DNA of 64,000 bases from Sclerodactyla briareus. Its lineage: Eukaryota; Echinodermata; Holothuroidea; Dendrochirotida; Sclerodactylidae. The translations under genes and the position numbers were made by a program. Numbering within the stretch: the stretch's first letter is position 1; the number at the start of each line of letters is the position of its first letter. The stretch lies in contig JAODTK010004599.1 of the NCBI GenBank assembly GCA_026419785.1, forward strand, positions 186,001 through 250,000, given 5' to 3'. This document shows, piece by piece, positions 46,740 to 58,739 of this stretch. Below the pieces are notes generated by a model. It saw only the letters and a list, made by a program, of their open reading frames with translations, did not search any database and was not told the origin of the DNA.

Positions 46740-47290
46740 AAAAAGCCTCGCATGTAATCATAGCTCGTTTGGGCCTAGAGTTTTGGACTTAGGATGCTTG
46801 CAATGATTTCATACTTTAAACCTCTCATGACCTCAAGACCTGACCTGACTCCAAAACAACAGGGTTCATGTATTCATCATGGGGCACACACATATCAAGT
46901 ATGAGCTTCTTGCGTTCAGATGGGATCAATCATCAAGCTATCGTGGTTTAATCAGTCTGAAATTGGCCAAAATAATTATATTTTTTCACAATGTTTCAAC
47001 TAAAAATTACCCCAGACCTATACCAAAACCAATGAGGCCTCGTTGCTTAACCACATTTCGCTGGATCAGACTGAGCGTTCTGCACATAACATGTTTACGA
47101 TGATATCAGACTCTGGTGACCATCAGATGACCTCTGACCTGATCCCAAAACCATAAGATTCATGTACTCATACGGTGGAACACACATACTGAGTATAGCG
47201 TCACCAACCCAGGTGGAGTAGTTATCATGTTCACAAGCCAGGCATCACACACACACACATAAATACTGACATGACTGTTGAGGAATAAAG
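46740..47290 (+). repeat. Dispersed repeat R2, second copy
   Basis: Carries CAAAACAACAGGGTTCATGT, a GGGGCACACACATATCAAGT block with ATGAGCTTCTTGC (46878), GGCCAAAATAATTATATTTT, ACATTTCGCTGGATCAGACT and a second ATTCATGTACTCA/CACATACTGAGTATAG unit at 47158. It ends in a CACACA run and a CATGACTGTTGAGGAATAAA block (47268). Two successive R2 units are therefore present. Confidence 0.65.
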
Positions 47291-48209
47291 AGGTTATCGC
47301 GGGCATAGTAATCTATGCTCCTTCCTGTCAGGGTCCTTGCTATGCGGAGCCTGCAGTTACTCCACTCTATGAAAATCTTACCCTACTATTATGACATCCA
47401 AAGAGTGATAGATGTTTTCTCTCCTTCATATTTGGTGTTGAGCATCACTGTATTAAGACTGATGTTAATATTAGCCAGAAGTTTCCTTTGTCTCTGACCG
47501 TCATGGTGTTCCGGAAATATTGTGTGAGGACCAGCATAGGAGAGGGGCAATAGAATGAACATGCCCTGGTGCGTTGGCTCGCACCCTTCATGCCGGTGGG
47601 TGTCTTTTTCCACTTTTTCTTCTGTTTGATAATGCATCTTCCTTCCAGTGTAATGGGAAGTGCTTCAGGTAGAGAGTCTTTTGTAGTCTTTACACCAACC
47701 TATGGGTACTTTCCCAATTTCTAATTTAGACAAATTAAGTCTTACTCCCATTGTGAGCTTTCACTATATATCCCATGTGATAGATACCACAATTCTTGCT
47801 GCAGCGTCACGAGAGGCTACTAATACTTACCTCACGTATAACAGATCCGGCTTTTTCGCTGCCAAGCTTGTAGGCCTGGATCGGTGTTTGGCCCAACCTC
47901 CTCCCCTTCCTCGATGGTCATCCCGTCTACAACCAGTTCCAATTCTCTCGAGAGATAACACAATTAGGATCATGTTCGCGTTAGGGAGATGATCGTATTC
48001 TGACTGTTTTTTAATCTCTCTCTTAGAATATTTGTAGAGGTAAACTCCCAGTTTTGGATCTTTCCACATCTCAGGCTCAATCCACAGCAACCCTACTTGA
48101 TTTTGAAATCCCTCGCGAGAAAAAACCTAGAAGGACTTCTTCTCCGCGAATTTATTTTCCTTAGCATTTCCTCAACAATTGTTAGGATGCATGCTATCCC
48201 ATCGGACCG

Positions 48210-48740
48210 GTCGTTCTCCTTCCTGTCTGGGGATATTTATGACTTTGACCGTGTAGCCACAATCTCCACCAACTTTAGGCATTAGAGCAATAACTCTCTG
48301 ACACATTTAGACTGACCCAAAACATGGCACACATGTCTCCAACGTGTCCTCCTCTCGAAAGAGGCATTGTCACATAATCGGGTCCTGCTAATTTGCATAA
48401 TTCTCACATTTTTAGTAGAAACCTGGTGTATGTTTGTTCTACTCCGATCCTGGAAAGTTGGAGGTCATTTTCTAGCTTTTTGTTTTGTTTGTATATTTCA
48501 AGCAATTTCCCTAACTTTGTCGGATTCAAACAAAACCCCGGGGGATGTAGACCAAATTTGAACACGACCAAGGTGGGGACATTCTGAGGTCACCTGAGGT
48601 CAAATTTGTACGATATGTGCAATTCTCTACACCATGTCCAATTTGAACATAGACCTGATGGGTGCCGATAACAATCTATGTAAGTGGAAGCCAGTTAACG
48701 TCACCAGAGGACATTCAAGGTCGTTTCTGCCACCTAAAAG
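48210..48740 (+). repeat. AACTTGGTG / CAATAACTCTC family, third cluster
   Basis: GGGGATATTTATGACTTTGA at 48231 and AGAGCAATAACTCTCTGAC near 48283 match the elements at 19391-19765 and 38590. From 48390, units with TAATTTGCATAATTCTCA, TTTGTCGGATTC and GAGGTCACCTGAGGTCAAAT resemble 25620-26520. Confidence 0.5.
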
Positions 48741-49160
48741 TAATGGACAAATTGCTAGAGTTTACGGAACTTGGCGCATGTTGTTATCAGCAGCCCGCAT
48801 TCCACCACTTAGGCCTGTGACCACCCCAATTAGAGATCTGTAGTCCCGTGGCAATCTTCAACCGATGGGTAGTGCGCTGGCTACTATAAACAGGGCTCAT
48901 GCATTCATGGAGAAAGACTTACAGGATCAAATCCTTCCTTTAACCTTTCTCAAGACGTCATACTCCTGAGGTTTCCAATATGACATCAAATATATGCCAA
49001 GGGAAATAATGAACTTTGGATTTCCAGGACTAAAACTACATTTTATTTGTATTTTTTTTAATGATATTATGAATGAGAATGGAACACTTTGAAAAAAATT
49101 CCATGGAATAGTATGGTGATAATGGCTCATTGCAGTAAATGTTCAATTAAAAGTGTCCAC

Positions 49161-49261
49161 CTGGCAGATCATCGAGCATGGATGCGATCCACAACAAGGA
49201 GTCTCTCGCTCGGACATCTAAGCTATCGAGAGAGGGCAATTCGTCTTGGCAAGGTTCTGGT
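49161..49261 (-). CDS. GNE: GNE-like, possible penultimate exon
   Basis: On the minus strand a segment between CCTCGAG and a GATCTGCCAG donor before GTGGAC reads CQDELPSLDSLDVRARDSLL. In human GNE the segment between the zinc-binding motif and the last exon reads [20 protein letters not shown]; position, length and the D-E-L...D-S/E pattern are compatible. Similarity is weak and the expected AAKLGN-like helix is not clear. Without this exon the protein would lack about 35 residues. Confidence 0.3.
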
Positions 49262-49602
49262 CTCGAGGCCAACAAAACAAAAACCTGTTGACATATAATT
49301 CTCATTGGTTGTCCACCCCATATAACATACCATGCATTTTCACATGGGTTCCCCTTTAAGGTGGCGAATGTGACACAAAGTGACACAATGTATGTGTTCC
49401 AGTCAGCTGCTAGGTACTTTCACAAAGTTTTTTTTGTCGGAAAACCTGCACATATGCAACTATAGGGCAAGGTGTCTTCCTATGGCACGCACCGAGATCA
49501 ATGCTGCATGGGCGTAGCTTCATGTAACAAAACTTATCAGTCTTCCTGGTCGGTTAGTGTGTGAGAATCATAATAAAAAGAATAATACACTGTCACTAAC
49601 AG

Positions 49603-49690
49603 TCAACATGATCGCAGCCGACTGGCATGACTTGGCGGGGGTAACCGTAGCGGGAGGCGTGTTCTACACAGTGCAGCTGGTGACCAAGGT
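49603..49690 (+). other. Coding-like segment, plus strand, unknown
   Basis: After ACTGTCACTAACAG, a GC-rich segment reads NMIAADWHDLAGVTVAGG, then VFYTVQLVTK, and ends AAG before GTAACC. Both borders fit splicing and the composition stands out from its surroundings. It lies antisense inside the GNE-like intron and no partner exon was found. It could be a membrane-helix exon, a captured fragment or chance. Confidence 0.25.
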
Positions 49691-49702
49691 AACCATACTC
49701 AC

Positions 49703-49968
49703 CAGTAGCATACGCAGAGATTTGTCATGGGGGGGGGGGGGTTTTGAGGTCAGAACCCGAGGGGAGTGCATCATCATAAATGGCCTCACCCTCCCTATGA
49801 CAAAAAAGTACAGTTTATGGGCCCCTAGACACATGCTGCTGCAATACTTCGCCTAAATAACAGCTGCAATACTTCTACTGAACTGCAAAAATCTCAGACT
49901 TGTGTTAAAAATCTCTCGATCACTTCGGGTCATGGGGGGTTCTGCCTCCCCCACTGCGTATGCCACTC
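49703..49968. mobile_element. Short hAT-like non-autonomous element
   Basis: CAGTAGCATACGCAGAGATT at 49703 is matched inverted by CACTGCGTATGCCACT at 49952-49967. Each terminus is followed inward by a G or C run (14 G at 49729-49742; CATGGGGGGTTCTGCCTCCCCC at the other end). CAGTGGCATACGCAG-type ends are common in animal hAT MITEs. An 8-bp target duplication is not preserved. Confidence 0.6.
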
Positions 49969-50283
49969 AATTACTTTAGCTTCTCGGTAACCTCATTTTA
50001 GTGAAAAAAATAAATAAATTACTGAGTGAGTGATAGCTGTCTTCCCTTTTAATACCATCACAGTAATACCCTAAGAACCTGGCCGTCTGTTAGGTTTCAC
50101 ACATTAATGGCAATTTCATCGGAAGCCAGATAGTCGGTTCCAAGGACATTGATGAGACAGAACAAGTCGGAAATTCAAGTAGATCAGTCATCAGAGCCCA
50201 GCCTACACATCAGATCATAGGTTCAAGTTTGATGAGAACCGATCATCTTCACCAGCGTTCCACTGCATAAGACGCAGCAGGGG

Positions 50284-50627
50284 ATAATTTTTTTATGTTA
50301 CTTGCCGAGCAGGGAGCGATTCCATTCGAAGCCAGCAAGGGTGCAGACTGGATAAGCACCTCATTGTCAGCTGCAAGCTCGCCAGGTACACGGAATAGGC
50401 ATTGCCTTCTTGGCGGTACCTTAACTGTGGGGTAGAGTAATCACACGCAGAAAAGAACTTACAAATTGCCAACCCCTCTTTGGCCCTGCTCCAATCTCTT
50501 GTGATGAGCGCCAGCCAGAACAGGCAAACAGGTTCATTTTTTTGAAGTCCTTAGTGTGACACGACAGGGAATTGAAACCCGGTCAATAGGGGGGGAAGGC
50601 CGACGATCTATCAATTGTGCCAGCCAC
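50284..50627 (-). mobile_element. tRNA-derived SINE, family 1, reverse copy
   Basis: The minus strand reads in the same order as 32889-33255: A box TGGCACAATTGATAG, B-box region GGGTTTCAATTCCC, then GACTTCAAAAA, GGCGCTCATCAC, GGCAATGCCTATTCCGTGTA, CCTGGCGAG, GCAGCTGACAAT and the 3' stem-loop CTTGC...GCAAG, ending in an A/T-rich tail. It lies about 120 bp downstream of a GNE-like exon, inside the intron. Confidence 0.8.
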
Positions 50628-50746
50628 AGGAACGGCATGCAGCCTGCAGCAAAACGGTTTGACGCTACCAAGTGCGCGATTATCATGATTCAGGCTAATA
50701 TCTGTTAGAGCAATTTGACACTTCTGTGCAAACAAGGAGTCAGTAC

Positions 50747-50942
50747 TTGTGAGTAAATGAACCACCAGCCGTGTAGTTATGAGCCTCCCTCGTTGAGATG
50801 CCCGGAGACAGTAGGCTCCAGGCACCCCCGGCTCCGCAGAGGCATGGGCCCATCTAACGAGACCCTGATGGACCAAACTCAGCTGCACTGAAGTTACTCC
50901 CGTGGACCAGCTTGCCCTCCAAGACCAGACCCCCGCCGATAC
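50747..50942 (-). CDS. GNE: GNE-like ManNAc kinase, zinc-binding exon
   Basis: After a strong acceptor (TTTCTTTTTGACTGCAG) the exon reads GIGGGLVLEGKLVHGS, then NFSAAEFG. A one-base shift follows, then RVSLDGP, then a stretch that in a shifted frame gives CLCGAGGC and LEAY. Human GNE has [33 protein letters not shown] and a C-x-C-x(4)-C zinc site; CLCGAGGC keeps that spacing exactly. The GIGGG turn binds nucleotide phosphate in ROK kinases. The shift falls just where the zinc-ligand histidine should be. A QRE-like block near the end fits human QREAKK. The donor chosen, before GTACTG at 50746, is tentative. About three frame changes are present in all. Confidence 0.8.
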
Positions 50943-51689
50943 CTGCAGTCAAAAAGAAACAGCCAAACTTGCCTGTGTTATCACTGCGGATAACCAGGGC
51001 AATACTCTGATGCAGTCAGATTAACAGACACTCAACTATTTGGTCGGGGGTAGGTTAGGACCACAATGCACCTTGTACAGTATTATTTGGGGGAGGAGGG
51101 GCTTTGCCATGGCTGTGGAGAAAATAAAATACCCACAATGCAGGGTAGTTGCGTTGAGCTCGCTTTGAAACCTGGGAGGGGTAGCTATTATTAGTAACTG
51201 TTTGCTGCTACTTTCAACAGACAGGATTCATGAGAGATGCCCTGAGTTAGGCTTGGATTTCATCTGAAATTTACTGATATGTCTGAAGAATAAAGGGTCC
51301 CTCTGCCCCCCCCAACCTCCGAAAAAAAGGACACTGAATGGAAAACGTTTGCTTTGCATTGAAAAAATTAAGTGTTGCAAATTGGCACGAGTTCGGTATC
51401 GAGTCGGTATTTTTTTTTTTTTTGGCCAATGCGAATACCTATCCTCGGAAACAAGCTAGCAAATAGGGAGAAGGTATGTGAAATGACGGCAGGTAAGCTC
51501 TGCAGGCATCCTATTAACCCAGCAACAGACACACAGACCTACAGGGAATGGGCGTCTTAGAGGGAAGAAGTTATCTGAGCGCAAGAAGGGACATTCATCA
51601 ATGTTAGGCCTGTCTTTAACTATTGAACAGTGAAGAAGGCACCCCTATACCGAACCAGACGCGATTGGTTATGTTATAGCATATATATA

Positions 51690-51725
51690 GATATTATTTT
51701 TTTTTTTTTTTTTTTTTTTTTTTTC

Positions 51726-51782
<57 letters not shown>
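51690..51782 (+). repeat. Poly-T tract, ~85 T with one CTTTAC break
   Basis: Two T runs separated by CTTTAC near 51725-51730. On the minus strand this is an A-rich tail, but no recognisable SINE or LINE body lies next to it. Confidence 0.95.
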
Positions 51783-51785
<3 letters not shown>

Positions 51786-53509
51786 TGGCTCCAAGTGCCA
51801 GCCACCAATTTACTAATGACAGAACCAGTCCTCAACTGGAATCCAATACAACAGAATATTATATTTGGTAACGTTGATAAGATGGAACATGTACCGGGCA
51901 TGACAGCCCTAAGAGTGGACGATTAATGATCCATGCCGATATATGACCTATCAACATCATTGCAAAAGGAGAACAATTTGGTGCCTTTGCCTTAATGTTG
52001 AGGGAGCAAAAATATAGGGAGCATTCTGTGCGACCAAAGGTGACTTCCAGAAAGAAGATCAAGCATAGACTATGCAAATGAAAAGAATAATTTTTGGTGA
52101 AACACGTGAACAACAAAAAATGTGGACTGACATGTTCAAACAATGTATAAAAAAAAGAGCAGAAAATAAGTCGTATATCACAAGAAATTGGTGGTTGTAA
52201 AAAAAAAAAAAAAATTCAAAAAGAAGAAACATGTAATTGGAACTGGCTAATTGATTATTGTAGGGGTTGTATAGCACTTCTTTATATTTTTCTAAGAATT
52301 ACTTAAAGCTAATGGCTTAGTGGGGGTTTCGGGTCGCTGTTTTCCTTTTTTCGCTCCACAGCGGTGAGTTTGACTAAGGCCTAATTTTCCGTTTTGTAAA
52401 CTCGTAAATTCCGTTTATAATTTTCTGTTTTACGTGTTTTCCGTTTTGTAAAAAAGAGCACATTTTTCCAATTAACTTCTAAATCTCGAAATACAGATAA
52501 ACAAAGCAACCATGTTTCGGTGCCTCCTCAGCCTACAAAACGTAGCCAATCATGATGTATATTCAGGGGCTCGAAAAATCCTAGTGCGCGGTATAGTCGG
52601 GGGCTTCCCCTTCCTGCCGTCGGGCTACTGGATTTCAATTGCAAAATGCCCGTCGGGTTACCGCAATCTGTAGTCTATAAGTTCAAAGTACAGTATACGA
52701 GCCCATATTATTCAACCAACAGCCCCAACACATATATTATGTGTTTTTCGACGATCCAAGCCGCTGCCGCATACATCGCAGTCAATCCCAACTGTTGAAA
52801 ATGATTAGAACTGCCCAGTGGGTTGCGAGCTGTGTACTTGAATTATTTTGACCGAATAACCAGCGCCATGGACATCGCAGCTTTAGGGTACGTGATAATA
52901 AAAACTGCATGCAAAGTTATGTTGCTTGCTTACTCGCCCATGTGGAACACGTGGTCATCACCTACTTATGTGACTAGCATTTGGCAAGCATTCCCACTGA
53001 TAATGACAGTGGTTATCAACTACAAAGTCGGCCACTCCTATTGTCTTGGTACAGGCCGCCGACAGCAAACCTTTTATCGCACACAATAAACATCGATGAG
53101 AGTTTCTAATAACATCTGTGATTAAGCACTGGAATTATTAGCGATTGCAGTAGGTGGGTCAGAATATTGTCTTTATTTCGCTTAATTTACTGATCGGAGT
53201 AAGGAATTTTTCATGAAAAAATAAAAAATATTATTTATTTTTTGGTGATTACGTCCAATTCAGTTTGATTGGGGCTATGTTCTGGGGACAGATTCTTGAA
53301 ATCGTTAAATCTGATTTTCTAACATGGCCCCCATTTCCCGGATTTTTCTCTTCTCCGTTTTCCGTCTCGCGGTAAAATTATGCCTTTATTTGATACCCTC
53401 AAACATTAACAAGATTTTGGCAAATTCACCTGCATCAAACTGGTCATTGCGAATAAACTCAGATTCCTTGTTGATAGGCCCTCAACACAATAGGACCTCA
53501 GGGTTGGCT

Positions 53510-56480
53510 TGACCTCCATCCATCCTCATCACATGCCATCACATGAAACTTAATCAACCATCATCACAGCCCACATAGGACCAAGCTTTGGCTACATCAA
53601 TCCATCATCACATGTCCACATGGGAACCTGCTTTGGCTTCATCCTCCATCCATCAACATGCCCATATGACCAAGCTTTGGCTTCATCCTCCATCCATCAC
53701 CACATGCTCACATAGGACTGGCTTGCTACTCAATCCATCATCACTGCCCACATGGGACCATGCTCTGGCTTCATCATCTCCATCCCACATCTCACATAGG
53801 CACGCTTTGGCTTCACTCTCTCCCATCATCACATGCCCACATAGGAACCAATCTTTGGCTTCATCCATCCATCATCGCAGGCCCCACCTAGGGACCAAGC
53901 TTTGGCTTCATCATCATCATCCCCATCGCCCACATAGGGATCAAGCTGTGGATTCATCCATCCATCCATCATCACATGCCAATCGGACCAAACTTTTGGA
54001 TTCATCTATCCTCCACATGCCACATAGGACCAAGCTTTGGCATTCATCCATTCAACCATATAATATCATGCCCAATAGGACCAGCTTTGGATTCATCTAT
54101 CATCATCACATGCCACATAGGCCAAGCTGTTGGATTTCATCCATCCATCCATAATCACATGCTCACATCGGACCAGCTTTGAACCCATCTATCCCTCATC
54201 ACATGCCCACATAGAGCAAAGCTTTGGCTTCATCCATCCATCATCTCAGCCCACATAGGACCAGCTTGGATTCATCTATCCTCATCACATGCCCACTAGG
54301 ACCAAGCTTGGCTTCATCCATCCATCATCACATGCCCACATAGGACCAAGCTTTGGCTTCATCCATCCACCATCACATGCTCACATAGGACCAAGCTTTG
54401 TTTCATCCATTCATCATTACATGCCCACATAGGACCAAGCTTTGGTTTCATCCATTCATCATACATGCCCACATAGGACAAGCTTTGGCTTCATCCATCA
54501 ATCACTCATGCCCACATAGGACCAAGCTTGGCTTCATCCATCATCACATGCCCACATATGACCAAGCTTTGGCTCCATCCATCAATCACCTCATGCCACA
54601 TGGGACCAAGCTCTGGCTTCATCCATCTATCATCCCATGCCCACATAGGACCAAGCTTTGACTTCACCCATCCATCATCACATGCCCACTAGGACCAAGC
54701 TTTGGCTTCATCCATCAATCACCTCATGCCCACATAGACCAAGCTTTGGCTTCATCATCCATCATCACATGCCCACATAGGACCAAGCTTTGGATTCATC
54801 TATCCTCATCACATGCCCACATAGGACAAGCTCGGCTTCATCCATCCATCCATCATCAACATGCCCACATAGGACCAAGCTTTGGCTTCATCTATCCATC
54901 ATCACATGCCACATAGGACCAAGCTGTGGCTTCATCCATCCATCATCTCATGACCACATAGGACCAGCTTTGGATTCATCCATCCATCATCATCACATGC
55001 TCACATAGGATCAAGCTTTGGATTCATCTATCCAACATCCATGCCCACATAGGACCAAGCTTTGGCTCCATCCATCAATCATCTCATGCCCACATAGACC
55101 AAGCTTTGGATTCATCTATCCTCATCACATGCCCATATAGGACCAAGCTTTGGCTTCATCCATCCATCTCACATGCCCACTAGGACCAAGCTTTGGATTA
55201 TCTATCCATCATCACATGCCCATATAGGACCAAGCTTTGGCTTCATCCATCATCCATCATCTCATGACCACATAGGACCAAGCTTTGGCTCCATCCATCC
55301 ATCATCACATGCCCACATAGGACCAGCTTTGGCTTCATCGATTCATCATCACATGTCCACATAGGACCAAGCTTTGGCTACATCAATCCATCATCACATG
55401 CCCACATAGGACCAAGCTTCGGTTTCATCCATTCATCATACATGCCCACATAGGAACCAAGCTTTGGCTTCAGCCATCCATCATCACTGCCCACATAGGA
55501 CCAGCTTTGGCTTCATCCATCATACATGCCCACATAGGACCAAGCTTTGACTCCATCCATCATCACCTCATGCCCACATGGACCAAGCTCTGGCTTCATC
55601 CTCTATCATCCCATGCCAACATAGGACCAAGCTTTGACTTCATCCATCCATCATCACATGCCCACATAGACCAAGCTTTGGCTTCATCCATCCATCAATC
55701 ACCTCATGCCCACATAGAACCAAGCTTTGGTTTCATCCATCCACCATCACATGCCCACATAGACCAAGCTTTGGCTCATCCATCCATCATCACATGCCCA
55801 CATAGCTTGTAGACTGACATGTTCAACCAAGCTTTGGCTTCATCATCAATCACCTCATGCCCACATGGGACCAAGCTCTGGCTTCATCCATCCACCATCA
55901 CATGCCCACATAGGACCAAGCTTGGCTTCATCCATCCATCATCACCTGCCCACATAGGACCAGCTTTGGCTTCATCCATCAATCACCTCATGCCCACATA
56001 GGACCAAGCTTTGGTTTCATCCATTCATCATTACATGCCCACATAGGACCAAGCTTTAACTTCATCCATCCATCATCACATGCCCACAAAAAACCAAGCT
56101 TGGGCTTCATCCATCCATCATCACATGCCCACAATAGGACCAAGCTTTGACTCCATCAATCACCTCATGCCCACATGGACCAGCTCTGGCTTCATCCATC
56201 TATCATCCCATGCCAACATAGGACCAAGCTTTGGCTTCATCCATCCATCATCACTGCCCACATAGGAACCAAGCTTTGGCTTCATCCATCCATCCATCAT
56301 CTCATGGCCCACATAGGACCAAGCTTTGGCTTCATCCATCTATCATCACATGCCCACATAGAGCAAAGCTTTGGCTTCATTCATCCACCATCACATGCCC
56401 ACATAGACCAAGCTTTGGCTCATCCATCCATCATCACATGCCACATAGGACCATGTTTTGGCTTCATCTATACATCTCAT
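53510..56480 (+). repeat. Satellite array, 45-bp unit, about 65 copies
   Basis: The unit reads CCAAGCTTTGGCTTCATCCA, then TCCATCATCACATGCC and CACATAGGA, 45 bp in all, and recurs for about 2.97 kb. Many units miss single bases (CCAGCTT for CCAAGCTT, ACTGCCC for ACATGCCC, CACTAGG for CACATAGG). Because 45 is a multiple of three, each frame is open for long stretches and gives 15-residue repeats such as TKLWLHPSIITCPHR; these are not proteins. Dispersed R2 units beside it contain CCCACATACCAAGTATGAGC and CAATCCATCCA, a likely source of the monomer. It lies in the large GNE-like intron. Confidence 0.95.
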
Positions 56481-56487
56481 GCTTGGC

Positions 56488-56835
56488 AGTTATCATGGTT
56501 TACAAGCTCAAATTACTTCAAGTTTCTTTCACAGATTTTTATATTTGACCAAAACTGACTCCTATTCCAACTAGGAACACCCGGGTTTTGTACCCTTCGA
56601 CTAATCATAACAAAGCTACACACAAAATTTCAACCTGATCAACCACTCAGTATTTCACCAAACACATCTTACATGTTACACGTGTACAAACCGCAGGCTC
56701 CAAAACAAGTAACAAGTGGGTTCTGGAACCCTTAGTCTTGCCTATTTTGCGATCAGTGTTTTTTATTAATCATGTTAACACACACGCACACACACTGGCA
56801 TGATGCATAGATTCCCTGACTTCAGTCAAGGAATA
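56488..56835 (+). repeat. R2 fragment flanking the satellite
   Basis: Directly after the last satellite unit come CAGTTATCATGGTTTACAAG, AAATTTCAACCTGATCAACC, an ACACGCACACACAC run and CATGATGCATAGATTCC, all in R2 order. The satellite thus interrupts or replaces part of an R2 unit. Confidence 0.6.
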
Positions 56836-58739
56836 AAAAAAGCTAAGAACCTGCCAATTCCCTCATAATTGGACCAAAAATTACACTACTTACATACGTT
56901 CCAACAGACACTGTGTGCAGTGGGCTAACAGTACATATAGACAGGAAGCAATGCAATTGGAAAGTATTTGTTGGTGTGCACCTGTCATCGGGTGTACCAT
57001 GCTGGATTCACGCATTCAAATGTTCATTCCCAAAAAACACGTGAAAATACAGGAATATGCAATGAACATGGCTAATACAAAACCAATGAGCTATGTTAGC
57101 CTAATGTTTCCTATATTATCCCATAGTGCCATGATCCAGAGTTGTGCTCCAGCTCCTGGGAGTAAGGGGGGGGGACCATGGGGGGATCTATGAGGGAGGG
57201 GGGATTTCATGGGGGAGGGCATTATTTAGGAGGAATACAGTAATGACATTCAGGCTCAAATCTAATCAGATCGTGATTCACCAAACCCGACAACACAGGA
57301 CAAAATTCCCTAAAAGACTTGGTGTTACAGTTCCAGCAAAATCCTGCTAACAGGCAAGTGCAACACAGTGCAACATACACACACACACCAGTGTAATCGC
57401 TTTAAGTCTCTTCTGAACTTTTTTCAGATGGGACGAATACAGCAAATTTAACTGAACAATGACAAACGTGAATTGAACAAAAGACTGGTACGGAAGTGTA
57501 TCCAACATGAATAGACTACCGAACCAATAACAAACGAAAGGGGAGTGACAAAGTCAACATTGCAGCAAGGAGCTTCAGGATAAATATTGAGGGGTGAAAG
57601 CGAATGTTCTAGACAATGACGTACAAAGGGAGGACGTGAATGGGACCAAAGACAGGTACGGAGGGAGGTGTATCCCAATGTGAAAAGAACAAACAGGACC
57701 CCGGATTAACTATACGGAGGAGGAGAGTTTCTAAAGAGGTTATGAGGCAGACAGAATTAGCCGTCTCTTGCATTGAGTTCATGGAGCAATGATGAATCTT
57801 TTGCTTGTGATGTTTCTTGTGGAAGCACGATATGAGAAGTTGGTTTTTGACAAGCCTCGGAGGGGCCAAGATTTTGCGGCACAGTGCTAATGGCATGTTA
57901 TGATCAAGTTCTTCCAACCAGCATACCATGGACCATGATTGGGAGGAACAGTAGCTCATTCTTCAATGGTATGCAATGGAGACTTTGGTGCAATTTGGTT
58001 TTGAGCTCAGGAGGCCTGTGATCCACACCCATCTTTGCTCTCTTACCGGTAATCTTGAATTGAAAGACGCTGCGGTTTTCGAACAGCCTGCCGGACAGGG
58101 AAAATAATTTCACTGCATGAATTTTCGTTCTTGTGAGGTATAACTTTGCTGGGTGATCAAGGCTTTATGTGGTCAATTATATGCCGGAGAAAAAGAATTC
58201 TTATAAAAAAAATGCTTCGCTTGGTATGGCACTTATGTTAAGAAACACAAGGCTCCCCAGAGCGGAATGCTAAGTGCAAGAGAACAATTTTTCACTGGAA
58301 AACTAGACAAAACTATCTGAATTCCAGGTTTTATCTTTTAGAGAGATTCATACTTACTTTGAAGAGATTCATATCTATATTTAATTCCTTATAAATTCTT
58401 TCTTCTGCTTCAGAATATTCTAATCAACAGGCCTTCAGAAGCTCACCTAACTTATGAAAAGATAGCGTCGTGACCCAATGACCATTCGTGAAGTGCTAGG
58501 CAGTAGGCAGTAAAAGCACATTTCATCCCAAACAGTGAAGAAAATTGGAGCGCATGCGAATAATTCCCACATAGTTCAGCCCTCTGAATCCCAGCTGGAA
58601 GATCACTGGTGTTCTCAATAATGTCACGAGAGGGCGTGGGGGTAGAGGAGATTGACAAATAATGTGATTCCTTGACTGATCCTGACTTGATTAAGCCGAG
58701 CTTTGTCAAGTCAATGCGTACAAGATTTACAAAAGGGAT

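Larger units (their letters stand above)
46337..49160 (-). other. GNE-like intron with dispersed repeats
   Basis: Intron starting upstream of the last exon. It contains an R2 repeat copy (46740-47290) and an AACTTGGTG/CAATAACTCTC repeat copy (48210-48740), listed separately. Frames in 47.7-48.1 kb have no motifs. Confidence 0.5.

Noticed and set aside
51630-51926. 98-codon gene
   Set aside because: Mostly the translation of a poly-T tract.
53510-56480. CRISPR-like array
   Set aside because: There are no spacers; the units are contiguous near-identical copies in animal DNA.
53588-56558. Repeat-protein gene with 15-residue units
   Set aside because: All three frames give similar repeats, the frame changes every few units, and the DNA is plainly a 45-bp satellite.
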